Shown here: positions 9,269-19,185 of the stretch, piece by piece
Numbering within the stretch: position 1 is the stretch's first letter
Layout: every line of letters starts with the position of its first letter
Origin: Promethearchaeia archaeon
Lineage (GTDB): Archaea > Asgardarchaeota > Lokiarchaeia > Sigyniarchaeales > SOKP01
Reading direction: 5' to 3'
NCBI GenBank assembly: GCA_029856125.1
Contig: JAHQWJ010000138.1
Location: forward strand, 20,521-84,520
DNA: 64,000 nucleotides
Notes under the pieces: model-generated
Databases searched by the model: none
Told to the model about the DNA's origin: nothing
What the model saw: the letters and a program-made list of their open reading frames with translations, nothing else
Program-made: the position numbers and the translations under genes

Positions 9269-10510
9269 ATGATATATTGGGCTCCATTGTTACATATGTA
9301 TCAACCCGCTTTTCAGGATATTAGAGTATTGCGGCAAATTGATAAAGAATGCTATAAACCTTTGTTAAAAATGTTTGAGGAGCATGATAATGTTAAGATC
9401 AGTCTTAATATCAATGCAGTTCTCCTAGAAATGTTACATGAATTTGATCTAAGTGATACAATAGAAATTTTACATAATTTAGAATCGAATAGTAAAATTG
9501 AAATTACGGGTACCGCAAAATTCCATCCGATCCTTCCACTTATTCCACAAAATGAAGCTGAACATCAGATAAAAATCAACGAACAAGTAATTAAAAAAGA
9601 ATTTGAACAGTGGGAAAGATTGGGATTTTTCCCTCCTGAAATGTCAATCAGTTCTCAAGTTGCAAAGTATATCCGAGAAATAGGGTATAAATGGGTAATT
9701 GTAAGCGGTATAGCCTGTCCTGTAGATTGGCCTACTGATCAAATTTATTGCTCCCCCAATGGATTACAGTTATTTTTTAGAGACGATATTTTGAGTAATA
9801 AAGTATCTTTCAACACTATTAATGCTAAAGAATTTGTTGAAAGTTTAAAAGAATTATCGAATTTTCAAGAGAACGGTAGCGATGAAAAATATGTTATTAC
9901 AGCCCAAGATGGGGAGACTTTCGGGTGGCACCACAAAAAGTTTGAACGAAAATTTCTTAGTAAAACTCTTGAACTTATTAACGATCAGAGTGAAATAAAA
10001 TTAGAGTTTATTTCCGAATTAGATAAGCATTTTCCAATTCATAAAGAAAGAATAGTTCCAAGAGATTCAAGTTGGAGCACTTCTAACAATGATATGGAGG
10101 CAGAAATCCCGTATCCTTTGTGGGATCATCCCGATAATAGAGTTCATACATTATATTGGAAAATTGTGAAAAGTTTAAACAACCTAATGAACTTATTAGA
10201 TAATTTAGATCTGAATCAAAATTGGGACGCAGAGAGACACTATAATACTTCCCGGTGGTTTTATGATAGAGGAATATGTTCCGATACAACTTGGTGGGGG
10301 AATCCTAACCGAGGGACTTGGAGTCCAAATTTAATTTACAAAGGAATAGAATTACTTATGAAATCTGCCCTAAACGCCCAACTTGCGTTAGTACATGCTA
10401 ATCAATCCGATATAGCAGAGGGTTACTTCGATTCTATTTCTTTTTACCATAATCTATTGCTCATGGAACTTTATTCAAAAACTAAAGAACTTAAGAGAAG
10501 AAAGAAATAA
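9269..10510 (+). CDS. Glycoside hydrolase family 57 protein
   Basis: The protein opens with IYWAPLLHMYQP, the typical first strand and His motif of GH57 alpha-glucan-active enzymes. It also has INAVLLEML, ITGTAKFHPILPLIP, FFPPEMSIS and TAQDGETFGWHH, the last containing the Asp/Glu catalytic region (about residues 215-226). GH57 enzymes hydrolyse or branch alpha-glucans with a retaining mechanism. An ATG at 9254 would add five residues. The ATG at 9269 is chosen because GGATG lies six bases upstream and the first beta strand begins there. The enzyme probably works with the GlgA-type synthase encoded at 1193-2986. About 413 residues is at the short end for the family. Confidence 0.85.
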   Translation: MIYWAPLLHMYQPAFQDIRVLRQIDKECYKPLLKMFEEHDNVKISLNINAVLLEMLHEFDLSDTIEILHNLESNSKIEITGTAKFHPILPLIPQNEAEHQIKINEQVIKKEFEQWERLGFFPPEMSISSQVAKYIREIGYKWVIVSGIACPVDWPTDQIYCSPNGLQLFFRDDILSNKVSFNTINAKEFVESLKELSNFQENGSDEKYVITAQDGETFGWHHKKFERKFLSKTLELINDQSEIKLEFISELDKHFPIHKERIVPRDSSWSTSNNDMEAEIPYPLWDHPDNRVHTLYWKIVKSLNNLMNLLDNLDLNQNWDAERHYNTSRWFYDRGICSDTTWWGNPNRGTWSPNLIYKGIELLMKSALNAQLALVHANQSDIAEGYFDSISFYHNLLLMELYSKTKELKRRKK

Positions 10511-10681
10511 AAAGATTCAATCGTAATCGATAAAAGTAATGGTAAAGCGCGCTTAAAGTTTCCCTATTGTCAATATATTGTTTTAGTTGTACAAAATAAC
10601 AATAAAATATATAATTTTAAATTTAATATATTAAACTAAGTACGCTTTAGCACAATTAAATTTCTTATTTTATTGAGAGTA

Positions 10682-11800
10682 ATGTCAAAAGAAACTGAAA
10701 AACCTCAGGTAACAAAATTTTGCGTGTATTGTGGAACTACAATCCAAGAGGACTTAGCTTATTGCCCAAATCCTAAATGTGGGAAATCAGTAGTCAATAT
10801 TAAACCAAGTAAGGATAAAATCGATCAAGCGAAACCTATGCCAAAACCAATTAAAAAAGAACCTATATCGCGCAAATGTTCGAATTGTGGATCGATTATA
10901 ACTTCTATGGTATTAGAACAGTGTCCTATATGTGATTCAAAATTAGAAAAAATTCCTGAACAAGAAATCGCAATCCAAAGCAAAAAACATCAAAGTAGAA
11001 TAGGGTATGTATTTAAAAATAAAAAATTGGTTCCAGAACAAAAGTTTGTATTGAAAAAAAGCGAATGGAATTTCAGAGAGGGGGTAAGGGTATTTAGTAA
11101 TGCTCTTATGGTATATATCACAGTTCGATTAGTAATTACTATGTTGTTAACTTTACAACTAGGTCCATCTGAAACATTAGATTTAAACATGACAACAATT
11201 CTCTTAAGTCAAGCTCCGGATATCGTTTTAGGAATCTATCCCTTGTATTATATTTATTCAAAAAGACATAATCTCAAAAAATTAGGGGTGATCTTTAATA
11301 AAAAATCGTTAGTAATTGCCACTATAGTTGGCATCGCCGGAAGTATTGGATTAGTTTTAATTGATAATTTTTCGTCCCTATTAATCGATTTTATGTACAA
11401 ATCGGGTATAAGTTTCTACGATATCGTTGCCTATTTAGACGAAGAATATCTTGTCCTTCAAAACTCGAATATAATTCAGGTAATAATACTTATCCTTCTT
11501 TTAAGTTTATCAGTAATTTCCACTGAACTAGTATTTAGAGGTGTATTACACAGAACTTTAAAAGCGCATTTTGACAGCAAATTTCTGGGAAAATTTTCAG
11601 TAATTGTTATCGTAGCCTTGATTTACTCATTTCTGTTTCTATTTTTTACATTACCCGTTGGGATATATTTCTTTTTAGCAAACTTCATGGTTTCTATATT
11701 CTTGGGGGTAGTCTATGAAATTAATAAGAACCTAGTAAGTACAATAATGGCTAGCTTGATTTACAACATTACTCTCATTATCTTAATTATCTATTTCTAA
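10682..11800 (+). CDS. Zinc-ribbon membrane protein with degenerate CPBP (Abi/Rce1-like) domain
   Basis: Two N-terminal zinc ribbons (CVYC...CPNPKC and CSNC...CPIC, residues about 12-90) precede a membrane domain of about six to eight hydrophobic segments. The membrane part resembles CPBP intramembrane proteases. The EExxxR motif, however, reads TELVFRG, with only one of the two glutamates. The later FxxxH and HxxxN histidines are absent: the matching segments read LFLFFTLP and ASLIYN. It therefore looks like a non-catalytic family member. An upstream TTG at 10673 is a weaker start than the ATG at 10682. Nothing in the flanking 170 bp looks like a gene. Confidence 0.72.
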   Translation: MSKETEKPQVTKFCVYCGTTIQEDLAYCPNPKCGKSVVNIKPSKDKIDQAKPMPKPIKKEPISRKCSNCGSIITSMVLEQCPICDSKLEKIPEQEIAIQSKKHQSRIGYVFKNKKLVPEQKFVLKKSEWNFREGVRVFSNALMVYITVRLVITMLLTLQLGPSETLDLNMTTILLSQAPDIVLGIYPLYYIYSKRHNLKKLGVIFNKKSLVIATIVGIAGSIGLVLIDNFSSLLIDFMYKSGISFYDIVAYLDEEYLVLQNSNIIQVIILILLLSLSVISTELVFRGVLHRTLKAHFDSKFLGKFSVIVIVALIYSFLFLFFTLPVGIYFFLANFMVSIFLGVVYEINKNLVSTIMASLIYNITLIILIIYF

Positions 11801-11918
11801 TTTAAACATAAATCTCCATTATCTTTTAATATATAAATTTAATAATAAGAAAAATCAAATATCTCTAGAGTTATTATTAGTAACTTATTTTTTTTAAAAT
11901 ACGATAAGAGTCTACAAC

Positions 11919-12650
11919 GTGGAGAAAGAGAGATTGGGTAAAAAATATTATACAAACAAGGGTAGCAAAGATAATATAATTATTTCTATTGCAGGAGTAC
12001 ACGGAATTGGAAAAACCACAATCTTTAATCTTTTAAAAAAAAAATTGGGAGATAATAATAAGTTTAAGTTTTTTTCCGAAAGATACATCAAAATTCCTCC
12101 TTTTCCATTTGGTTCCAACGACAAACAAATCGCCTTTCGAAGCGAAATTCACTTTCTCCAACAGCTAATTCGGAGAAACAAAAATATCACTAATTTTAAT
12201 AATAATTACAACGGGAGAGTTATTTTTCTAGATCGTACGCCAATCTGCGTGCTAATTTACTCTAAAAGTCTTTACCTTAAAGAAAAAGACTATAATCTAA
12301 TCCTTGATATGTATAAGTCAGTTAAGTGGAAAGAAGATTGCATTATATATCTTACTGCTGAAACAGATACTATTTTAAAAAGAATAATTCAACGAGGTTC
12401 AATTGATAATACCAGAAAGGATTGGAATGAAGACGACAAGAAATACCTATTAGAAATTCTCTCCTATTATAATCAATTTCTGTTTCCTAAAACTCAAACT
12501 AAAAAAGTATTTACAATCGATACTAATGATTCAACTGCTGAAAATGTGATAGAGGAGATTAAAAACATAGTTATTGAATTGTCTGGATACTCCTTCAATA
12601 AATATGATATTTCTTCCTCTACACAGAAGATATTAAAAGAATTTATGTAA
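11919..12650 (+). CDS. Thymidylate kinase/deoxynucleoside kinase-like P-loop kinase
   Basis: A Walker A motif GVHGIGKTT lies at about residues 27-35. A LDRTP motif near residue 103 matches the DR-x-P signature of nucleoside kinases. A LID-like arginine-rich segment (KRIIQRGS...TRKDW) follows at about residues 150-170. The fold is that of a (deoxy)nucleoside or nucleoside-monophosphate kinase; the substrate cannot be read from sequence. The start is GTG at 11919. The C-terminus carries about 30 residues beyond the core. It stands alone between two unrelated genes on the same strand. Confidence 0.65.
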   Translation: MEKERLGKKYYTNKGSKDNIIISIAGVHGIGKTTIFNLLKKKLGDNNKFKFFSERYIKIPPFPFGSNDKQIAFRSEIHFLQQLIRRNKNITNFNNNYNGRVIFLDRTPICVLIYSKSLYLKEKDYNLILDMYKSVKWKEDCIIYLTAETDTILKRIIQRGSIDNTRKDWNEDDKKYLLEILSYYNQFLFPKTQTKKVFTIDTNDSTAENVIEEIKNIVIELSGYSFNKYDISSSTQKILKEFM

Positions 12651-12758
12651 GTAATTATGATAAAATATATTAATGTAAATTTTATGATATACATTAAGAG
12701 AATTAATATTGTATTGATTCTAATTAATTTTAATATAAAAAAGATTTTGGTGTGAAAT

Positions 12759-13730
12759 GTGTCTCTTGCGCAAGGTATTCGAGATAATATGATGAAGATT
12801 TTAAAATTCGAAGAAGATAAAACAGATTTAGAAAATCTAGCAGTACTTTCGAGAGTTGGTATGAAAGTTGCGTCTGCTTCTTCTTCTGAGCTCGATGCTG
12901 ATGCAACATCCGCTTCAAGTACTGCGCTAATTGATTTAGGATTGAGATTAAGCGTAGCGACTGCACACGGCGCCCTAAAAGAGATAATTCTTCACAATAC
13001 TTCTGGTTATAGTATAATTCTAGCAATCAACGACGAATATCTAGTGTTTGGTGGGTTAAAAAATGTATATCGAATTGGATATTACCTTGGATATATACGA
13101 GAATTAGCTAAAAAATTGAGTCAATTAATTTCAGGAGATGAAATTACTAACATGACACTTTCTTTAGATGATGCTGAAAAAGCTAAGCTAAATATTGAAG
13201 AAGAGGAAGTGACATCAATTATGAAACCTAGCATTGAAGAAGATAAAGCAGCGTTAGATGATTTGCTAGGTTTTTTAGACGATTGGGAAAGCGAAGGTGG
13301 GGATTTAGAAGATGCCGAAACGGAAGTACAAAATAACATTGTTGCAATTCCAAAATCTGTTGGTTTAGAATACGAAAAACAAATGGAAAAAGGTATTGAG
13401 GCCTCAGAAACTTCATTAAAGTCAGAAGAGCCATCCCCGATTATTGAGTCGCATTTTAAAGTATACGATGACGAAATACCTCCTGTTCCGCTTGAGGATT
13501 ATACTCCTATGGAGATCGAGGAAGACGAAAGCATACATGAGCCTCAAATCGTCCAAGAACAACCTTTACAGGGATCTATTCCATCGCTCGAGGATCTACC
13601 TCCTCCAGATTTTAATATTGATTTTGAAGAAACCGCCACCGAGTACGATACTGAATTTGTACTCGATAAGGAATCCGAAGCTTTTGAATCCGTTCTAAAA
13701 GATTTAGGATGGGACGAGGAAGAAGATTAA
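12759..13730 (+). CDS. Roadblock/LC7 domain protein with long acidic tail
   Basis: Residues about 25-120 form a Roadblock/LC7-like domain: a first helix, then AVLSRVGMKVAS, a helix ending SVATAHGALKEII, paired strands (SIILAIND, EYLVFGG) and a closing helix. In eukaryotes and Asgard archaea these domains dimerise and serve as platforms or exchange factors for small GTPases. The remaining 200 residues are highly acidic, rich in Glu, Asp, Ser and Pro, and probably disordered, ending in GWDEEED. Three small GTPases occur in this window, none adjacent. The GTG start at 12759 is the only plausible one. Confidence 0.78.
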   Translation: MSLAQGIRDNMMKILKFEEDKTDLENLAVLSRVGMKVASASSSELDADATSASSTALIDLGLRLSVATAHGALKEIILHNTSGYSIILAINDEYLVFGGLKNVYRIGYYLGYIRELAKKLSQLISGDEITNMTLSLDDAEKAKLNIEEEEVTSIMKPSIEEDKAALDDLLGFLDDWESEGGDLEDAETEVQNNIVAIPKSVGLEYEKQMEKGIEASETSLKSEEPSPIIESHFKVYDDEIPPVPLEDYTPMEIEEDESIHEPQIVQEQPLQGSIPSLEDLPPPDFNIDFEETATEYDTEFVLDKESEAFESVLKDLGWDEEED

Positions 13731-13895
13731 ATTGATTTTTCCAGCAAATCTGTTTAGTAGCTTCTAATTTTCACTATTTAAATCATCTGTTCTTCTATCA
13801 TTTTCATCTTTTCAATAAAAATTAAATAGATTTTTATCTAATCTTAATTAACTTTAAATTTATTTAAAAAATAAAAATAAAAATAGTGAAACGAA

Positions 13896-15260
13896 ATGAA
13901 TGAAACGGCAAGATTCCAAAGAAACGAGACTACTACTATTAGAAAAATTAATTATGGAGCACCTAGAATTTCAAGCTCCATTGTTCTTGGAATTGAACAA
14001 TTTGCTTTATTTGCGCTGTATTATCTTGGATATGGAGTACCACCACTTCAAGTTGGTTTTGCTCAGTCGATGGGATATCTTAGCATTGCAGTCTCTCAAT
14101 TTTTTTTTGGATGGGTAAGTGATGCAAAATATACAAAGTTGGGCAGAAGAAAACCATATATTTTGATATTAGCTCCATTGCTTGGAATTTCTTTCATATT
14201 TCTTTTATTACCTGGCTTCTTTTTACCAGATCTTAGCGATAAAACTGCTCTTTTTGGATGGTTATTAGTTTGGGATATTATTTTTAGAATATCATATGCG
14301 GTAACAACTCCTTATCAAGCATGGATGGCAGAACAATTTCCTGTGGGGGAGCGGCCAAAGGTTTCTCAATTTCAAAATATCTTTGGGTACCTTGGAAATG
14401 CAATTATGATTGTTTTTACATTATTGATTTTAACACCTGCATTTGAAGATATTGCTTTAACACCCGAAGTAACACCCATCCTAGTTTCAGTACCAGTTCT
14501 GATATTTGGCCTACTTGTAATTATATTCTACTTATATATCGCCTTAACGATGCCCACAGAGCCAGATTTTAAGAAGGAATCAACCGAATCTACGAATTTA
14601 ATTACAAATTTAAAAATAATAATAAAAAATAAAAATTATTTCTTTATATTATTAATGGCCGGAATATCTAGTTTTGCATGGTCAATAATTACTACTGTAA
14701 TGTTAACATTCGTAGAAATCGTATTAGGGTTGAGAGGATTAATATATTATATTGTTGCAGTATTTCTAATAATTGGGTTTATCATTTTCTTGTACGTGTG
14801 GAGAAGACTTATCCAAACTAAAGGCAAAAAGCAAACGCTTCTGTATTTGTTTATTTTTGCAATAGTTCTTCTACCAACGACGTTAATAGGGATGATCCCT
14901 CTTGCAGCGAATGCTATTTTTGGAACTATCTTTATTCTTATTATAGCGGCAGTTTTAAGTGGATGGAACCTATTTCCATATATATATATGGCAGATTTAG
15001 CGGAAGACGACGAAAAACGAACTGGACAGTTAAAAGCAGGAATATATGCTGGGTTCCCCAGTATACTTCTTAATATATTTCAAGCCTTTGGTCCGCTGGT
15101 TATAGGAGTTATTTTATCGTTACAAGATATTACGGTTGGGTCTTCAACTTATTCTTTCGGTTTAGTTTTATGGGGACCAATTTGTTCTTTAATACTTATT
15201 GTAGCATATTTCTTTACGAAAAAGTTCGTAAAACTTGATTTTGACTGGGAAAAAAAATAA
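13896..15260 (+). CDS. MFS transporter, GPH/SLC45 sugar-cation symporter type
   Basis: The 454-residue protein has about twelve hydrophobic segments. The loop after TM2 reads GWVSDAKYTKLGRRKP, a classic MFS motif A with the family Gly, Asp and Arg-Arg residues. WDIIFRISYAVTTPYQAWMAE and a second-half DLAEDDEKRTGQ segment resemble sugar-cation symporters of the GPH/SLC45 group. It probably moves a sugar or glycoside across the cytoplasmic membrane with a cation. The 165-bp leader is AT-rich with no recognisable operator. Confidence 0.75.
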   Translation: MNETARFQRNETTTIRKINYGAPRISSSIVLGIEQFALFALYYLGYGVPPLQVGFAQSMGYLSIAVSQFFFGWVSDAKYTKLGRRKPYILILAPLLGISFIFLLLPGFFLPDLSDKTALFGWLLVWDIIFRISYAVTTPYQAWMAEQFPVGERPKVSQFQNIFGYLGNAIMIVFTLLILTPAFEDIALTPEVTPILVSVPVLIFGLLVIIFYLYIALTMPTEPDFKKESTESTNLITNLKIIIKNKNYFFILLMAGISSFAWSIITTVMLTFVEIVLGLRGLIYYIVAVFLIIGFIIFLYVWRRLIQTKGKKQTLLYLFIFAIVLLPTTLIGMIPLAANAIFGTIFILIIAAVLSGWNLFPYIYMADLAEDDEKRTGQLKAGIYAGFPSILLNIFQAFGPLVIGVILSLQDITVGSSTYSFGLVLWGPICSLILIVAYFFTKKFVKLDFDWEKK

Positions 15261-15347
15261 TCTATTACTTAAAATCTATATTCCTTTTTTTTCATTATCT
15301 GAAAGACCAATAAAAACAAAAGTAATACTCAATTATTTTACTAAAGT

Positions 15348-16703
15348 ATGACTATTTTTGACAAAGTTATAGAGATTTACCAAGATAAGTATATTTGCTT
15401 TCACTGTTTAGGTAGGATGTTTTCCTTATTAGGAACAGACACTACCAATCACGATAGGGGTAATTCTCTTTTACTCGCAATCACCATGGATAAACACCGT
15501 GCCTATTTATCCCAACAAGACAACCATGATAATGCTAGTCAAATATTAAAATTATTAGCTGAAAAAGCAAAGTATACACCCGCTCAAAGCGTATTAGAAA
15601 AGGAGGGTATTGAATATAGCAAACCTGATTTTGCAGAAAAATGTTATTTGTGTAATGATCTTTTTAACGACATAGGTGTTTATGCTAAAGGAGCAGAAAA
15701 ATACTTAAAAGGTATTGAATTCACTAATTTCCTCATAGGTACTGCCCTCGACGCGCAAATTATTAATAAAGAAGATAATTTCAAAGCCATTCATAATCTT
15801 TTGGAAGCTGAATCGTTTAAGAATCATTTTAACCGAGAAGTGGGTAAAGAGTTATCTTTAATATTGAGTAAACCCGCAGAGTTTAGGATGCCGGATATAA
15901 CTATTATTTATTCAGTAAAATTTGGCTCCTTCGATATTACTTTACTCTTAAGATCTCTTTTTATCTACAGTAGATATAACAAATTTGCTAGAGGAATTCC
16001 TCAAACTCATTGGGATTGTCGGTTATGCAGGGGAAAAGGGTGCGAATCCTGTAAATTTACAGGAAAGCAATACAAAACTAGTGTAGAAGAACTTATCAGC
16101 CCGGAATTTGTTAATAAAGCTAAAGCAGATGGCTCAAAGTTTCATGGCGCTGGGAGAGAAGATATTGATGTGAGAATGTTAGGCACAGGAAGGCCCTTTG
16201 TCCTAGAATTAAAAAACCCCAAAATCAGAACTCTGAATTTGAAAAAAATTCAAAATAAAGTAAATAAAAGTAATAAGAAAAAAATTAAAGTATCAGATTT
16301 AATATATAGTAGTAAGGAACGAGTTAAAAATTTGAAACTTAGTGCTGAAAACACAAAGAAAGTCTACGAAGCCATAGTAATCTCTAAAGAAAAGATTTCA
16401 AAAGACACTTTCGATGTTCTTTTAAAAAAATTGAAGACTGTTTACGAAAAACAAAAACTTCAACAAAGAACACCAATAAGGGTATCCCATCGTCGTGCAG
16501 ATAAGATAAGAGAAAAAAAGATTTTTCGAGTAGAAGGCAAATTCATTAAACCAAATGTTTCAGAATTCATCGTAGAAGCTCAAGGTGGAACATATATTAA
16601 AGAACTTATAAGTGGTGATAATGGAAGAACAACACCCTCTTTCTCTGATGTATACGGATTCTCTTTAGAATGTAAAAAATTAGATGTTCTTGAAATATAT
16701 TAA
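15348..16703 (+). CDS. pus10: tRNA pseudouridine synthase Pus10
   Basis: Pus10 makes pseudouridine 54 (and 55 in archaea) in the T loop of tRNA. The N-terminal zinc/THUMP region is visible as CFHCLGRMF (starting near residue 17) and CYLC near residue 102. The catalytic half has the GAGREDIDVRMLG signature, with Asp272 and Asp274 as active-site candidates, then GRPFVLELKNPK. A C-terminal TYIKELISGD...PSFSDVYG segment is typical of pseudouridine synthases. Length and ATG start match the family. The CxxC spacing around residue 225 (CRLCRGKGCESC) is consistent with archaeal Pus10. It precedes the L21e operon. Confidence 0.93.
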   Translation: MTIFDKVIEIYQDKYICFHCLGRMFSLLGTDTTNHDRGNSLLLAITMDKHRAYLSQQDNHDNASQILKLLAEKAKYTPAQSVLEKEGIEYSKPDFAEKCYLCNDLFNDIGVYAKGAEKYLKGIEFTNFLIGTALDAQIINKEDNFKAIHNLLEAESFKNHFNREVGKELSLILSKPAEFRMPDITIIYSVKFGSFDITLLLRSLFIYSRYNKFARGIPQTHWDCRLCRGKGCESCKFTGKQYKTSVEELISPEFVNKAKADGSKFHGAGREDIDVRMLGTGRPFVLELKNPKIRTLNLKKIQNKVNKSNKKKIKVSDLIYSSKERVKNLKLSAENTKKVYEAIVISKEKISKDTFDVLLKKLKTVYEKQKLQQRTPIRVSHRRADKIREKKIFRVEGKFIKPNVSEFIVEAQGGTYIKELISGDNGRTTPSFSDVYGFSLECKKLDVLEIY

Positions 16704-16796
16704 TTCTCTTGTTAAAGAAGTGAAATCAAAAAATAAATAAATTATTATAAATTAAATAAATTATCAATACAATTCAAAATAGTTTAGGGAATTAAT

Positions 16797-17102
16797 TTGA
16801 CATTACATAAAGGTTACCGGAACAAGTCTCGCCAAAGACACCGAAAAAACGTAAGAGACCGGGGCTTAGGTTCCATTGAGAAATATTTAATTGATTATGA
16901 AATAAATGATAAAGTAGACGTTATTACCGATCCTTCTCAGCATAAAAGAGGATTTCCTCACAGGAGATATCATGGAAAAACCGGAACCGTTAAGGGTATA
17001 CGAGGAAGGTGCTACGAAGTTGAAGTTAAATTAGGCAATTCAAAGAAACTTCTTATCATTGGCAAAGAACACTTACGTTCTAATAAAGGTTCAGCCCAAT
17101 AA
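16797..17102 (+). CDS. rpl21e: Ribosomal protein L21e
   Basis: This 101-residue protein is basic at its N-terminus and contains the family segment VDVITDPSQHKRGFPHRRYHGKTGTV followed by VKGIRGRCYEV. The first codon is TTG, with no ATG available before the conserved region. It starts the conserved archaeal order L21e, RpoF, DUF655, KsgA and methyltransferase, all on this strand. Confidence 0.93.
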   Translation: MTLHKGYRNKSRQRHRKNVRDRGLGSIEKYLIDYEINDKVDVITDPSQHKRGFPHRRYHGKTGTVKGIRGRCYEVEVKLGNSKKLLIIGKEHLRSNKGSAQ

Positions 17103-17134
17103 CGCATTTATCAATTTGAGGGGAGAAAAAATAT

Positions 17135-17500
17135 ATGTCTGGACGCAAAATTAATGAAAAAACTGTTTCTATACCAGAAGTAAAAAAAATTATGGAAGCT
17201 GTCAAGGAGAAAATCGAAAAAATTGACAGTGAAGAAGGTTTATCTCACTTTCAAGAAATTACTTATAATTATGTTAACAAATTTTCTAAAATGAGTGAAA
17301 AAGATGCGATAAAAGTTCAGAAATTGTTAATTGAGAAGTACGAAATCGAAGAAAATTACGCAATAACCATTGTAAACATTGATCCACACACAGTTCCGGA
17401 ACTTAGAATGATCTTAGAGAAAAGTTTTACTGGAAAATCGTTAAATGACGAACAATTACAAGATCTTTTAGCGCAAATAGAAGAACTTAAATCTTCTTAA
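17135..17500 (+). CDS. rpoF: RNA polymerase subunit Rpo4/RpoF
   Basis: The 121-residue protein corresponds to eukaryotic Rpb4, which pairs with Rpo7/RpoE to form the polymerase stalk. Family segments are the SIPEVKKIME start, a helical middle, and the C-terminal HRDC-like fold with NIDPHTVPELRMILE. A clear GAGGGG ribosome-binding site precedes the ATG. It lies 32 bp after L21e in the classic archaeal operon. Confidence 0.92.
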   Translation: MSGRKINEKTVSIPEVKKIMEAVKEKIEKIDSEEGLSHFQEITYNYVNKFSKMSEKDAIKVQKLLIEKYEIEENYAITIVNIDPHTVPELRMILEKSFTGKSLNDEQLQDLLAQIEELKSS

Positions 17501-17664
17501 AAAAAAATAAGTTATAAATTTTTTTAAAAGCGTATTAAACAACGAAGAATTTATAAATTCTTATTGTTTTAAATTTTAATGAGCAATCCTTGTTAAAAAA
17601 GGAATATATTAAAAATAATATATTATGCACTTCAGGATAGTAAATAATTATAAGAGTGGTTGGT

Positions 17665-18321
17665 ATGGACAGGAATCGGGATCGAGATCGATACAGAAGG
17701 CCTCCTCAAAGACCCAGATATCAAAGAAGAGACCCAAGAAAAAAGAAACAATTCATCAAGAAGTTTCGAGAACTTGTCGTCTTAGATTTATTACTCCATG
17801 GTCATCCTGAAGAAGATAAACCAAGCTGGTCAAAAACTCCAATTGCACAAGTACTTACTTTTCCAGATTTTGTATTATATGAAGTTAAATGCAACAGAGA
17901 TTCAGATATAAAGATACAAGAAAAAGGATTGTATGAGGGCTTTCAGCAACAAAATAAGTTGAGGGAAGTTTTAAAAAAAATTAATTATCAAGACCTTACA
18001 AATACAGCAAAAGCCCTAATTCAACCGATACTTGAAAAAGAAATATTAAATTATGAGGAGGAATTCATAAACTTCTTTAATAACTCCACTTCTATAACTC
18101 CCCGAATGCATTCTCTTAAATTATTGCCTGGAATAGGACAGAAACATATGTGGGATATACTAGAATCTAGACAAAGACAAAAATTCACTACTTTTCAAGA
18201 TATTTCTGATCGGACGAGCTTATCGCATCCAGCAAAACAACTTACTTTAAGAATCATTAAAGAACTGAAACGTGAGGGAATAAAGTACTACTTGTTCTCG
18301 AAGACTCAAAAATACGAATGA
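17665..18321 (+). CDS. DUF655 family protein with helix-hairpin-helix motif
   Basis: DUF655 is a conserved archaeal family found in the L21e-RpoF-KsgA operon; its role is unknown. The N-terminus is an arginine-rich low-complexity stretch (residues 1-35). A folded region follows that starts with a VVLDLLLHGHPEED segment. Near residue 155 LKLLPGIGQKHMW is a helix-hairpin-helix signature that suggests nucleic-acid binding. The ATG at 17665 is preferred over a GTG three codons upstream. The last codons overlap the KsgA start (ATGA), which indicates coupled translation. Confidence 0.85.
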   Translation: MDRNRDRDRYRRPPQRPRYQRRDPRKKKQFIKKFRELVVLDLLLHGHPEEDKPSWSKTPIAQVLTFPDFVLYEVKCNRDSDIKIQEKGLYEGFQQQNKLREVLKKINYQDLTNTAKALIQPILEKEILNYEEEFINFFNNSTSITPRMHSLKLLPGIGQKHMWDILESRQRQKFTTFQDISDRTSLSHPAKQLTLRIIKELKREGIKYYLFSKTQKYE

Positions 18322-19175
18322 ATAATATGAATAAAAGCGAAGTTTTACTTATTTTAAAACAATTAGGAATTAGACCAAAAAAAAATCTAGGTCAAAACTT
18401 TCTCATCAATAAAAATACTGTTTCTAAAATAATCTTAGAATCACACATTAAAATAACACAATCAATTTTAGAAATAGGACCCGGTTTAGGGGCACTGACT
18501 GAAGATTTGGTCAAAAAATCAAACCAAATCTATGCTTATGAAATAGATTCTGTTTTGTTTTCTTATCTTTCAAATAAGTTTTCCAGCTATGAAAATTTAA
18601 AGCTATTTAACGAAGATATTCTAAAAGCGAAAATTCCTTTGCACGATCTTATAATTTCAAATATACCTTATTCTATTACAGGTCCTATATTTGAAAAAGT
18701 TTTTTATAACGCACAACCTCCGCGTGGTGCTTTAGTAATTGAAAATAGTATTGCCGAAAGACTTTTTAATAAAAAAAGTTATAAATCCTTCTCAAGAATA
18801 ACTGTTACCTTTAACGCTTTCATGAAACCAGTGAGAAAATTTAAGATTTCTAGATTTGATTTTTTTCCCCCTCCTAAAATTGAATTAGCTTTAGTTATTG
18901 TCGAGCCTAGAAAGGATATCGATAAATTGTTATTATCCGATGATGGGAGGACCTTCTTCTTAAAGTTTGTTGCTGGAATAATGCCCTATAAAAATAAAAA
19001 TATGGCAAATACATTATATTATTTCATAAAAAATGATAAAAATTTTACATACTCAAAACAACATATCGAAGATTTTTTGCATGAAAATCAAATAAAAAAT
19101 GATAAACTAGCTAGTTTTAGTGTGGATGAAATCGTTGAATTAAGTAGCAAGTTTTTTACATTCATAAACAACTAA
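18318..19175 (+). CDS. ksgA: 16S rRNA dimethyladenosine transferase KsgA/Dim1
   Basis: The enzyme uses SAM to dimethylate two adjacent adenosines in the 3' hairpin of small-subunit rRNA. Visible motifs are KKNLGQNFL (about residues 16-24), the SAM-binding ILEIGPGLGALTE, and the catalytic NIPYSITGPI. A C-terminal helical domain follows. Length (285) is typical. The start overlaps the DUF655 stop; a second ATG lies three codons in. Confidence 0.93.
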   Translation: MNNMNKSEVLLILKQLGIRPKKNLGQNFLINKNTVSKIILESHIKITQSILEIGPGLGALTEDLVKKSNQIYAYEIDSVLFSYLSNKFSSYENLKLFNEDILKAKIPLHDLIISNIPYSITGPIFEKVFYNAQPPRGALVIENSIAERLFNKKSYKSFSRITVTFNAFMKPVRKFKISRFDFFPPPKIELALVIVEPRKDIDKLLLSDDGRTFFLKFVAGIMPYKNKNMANTLYYFIKNDKNFTYSKQHIEDFLHENQIKNDKLASFSVDEIVELSSKFFTFINN

Positions 19176-19185
19176 TTCTATTCAG

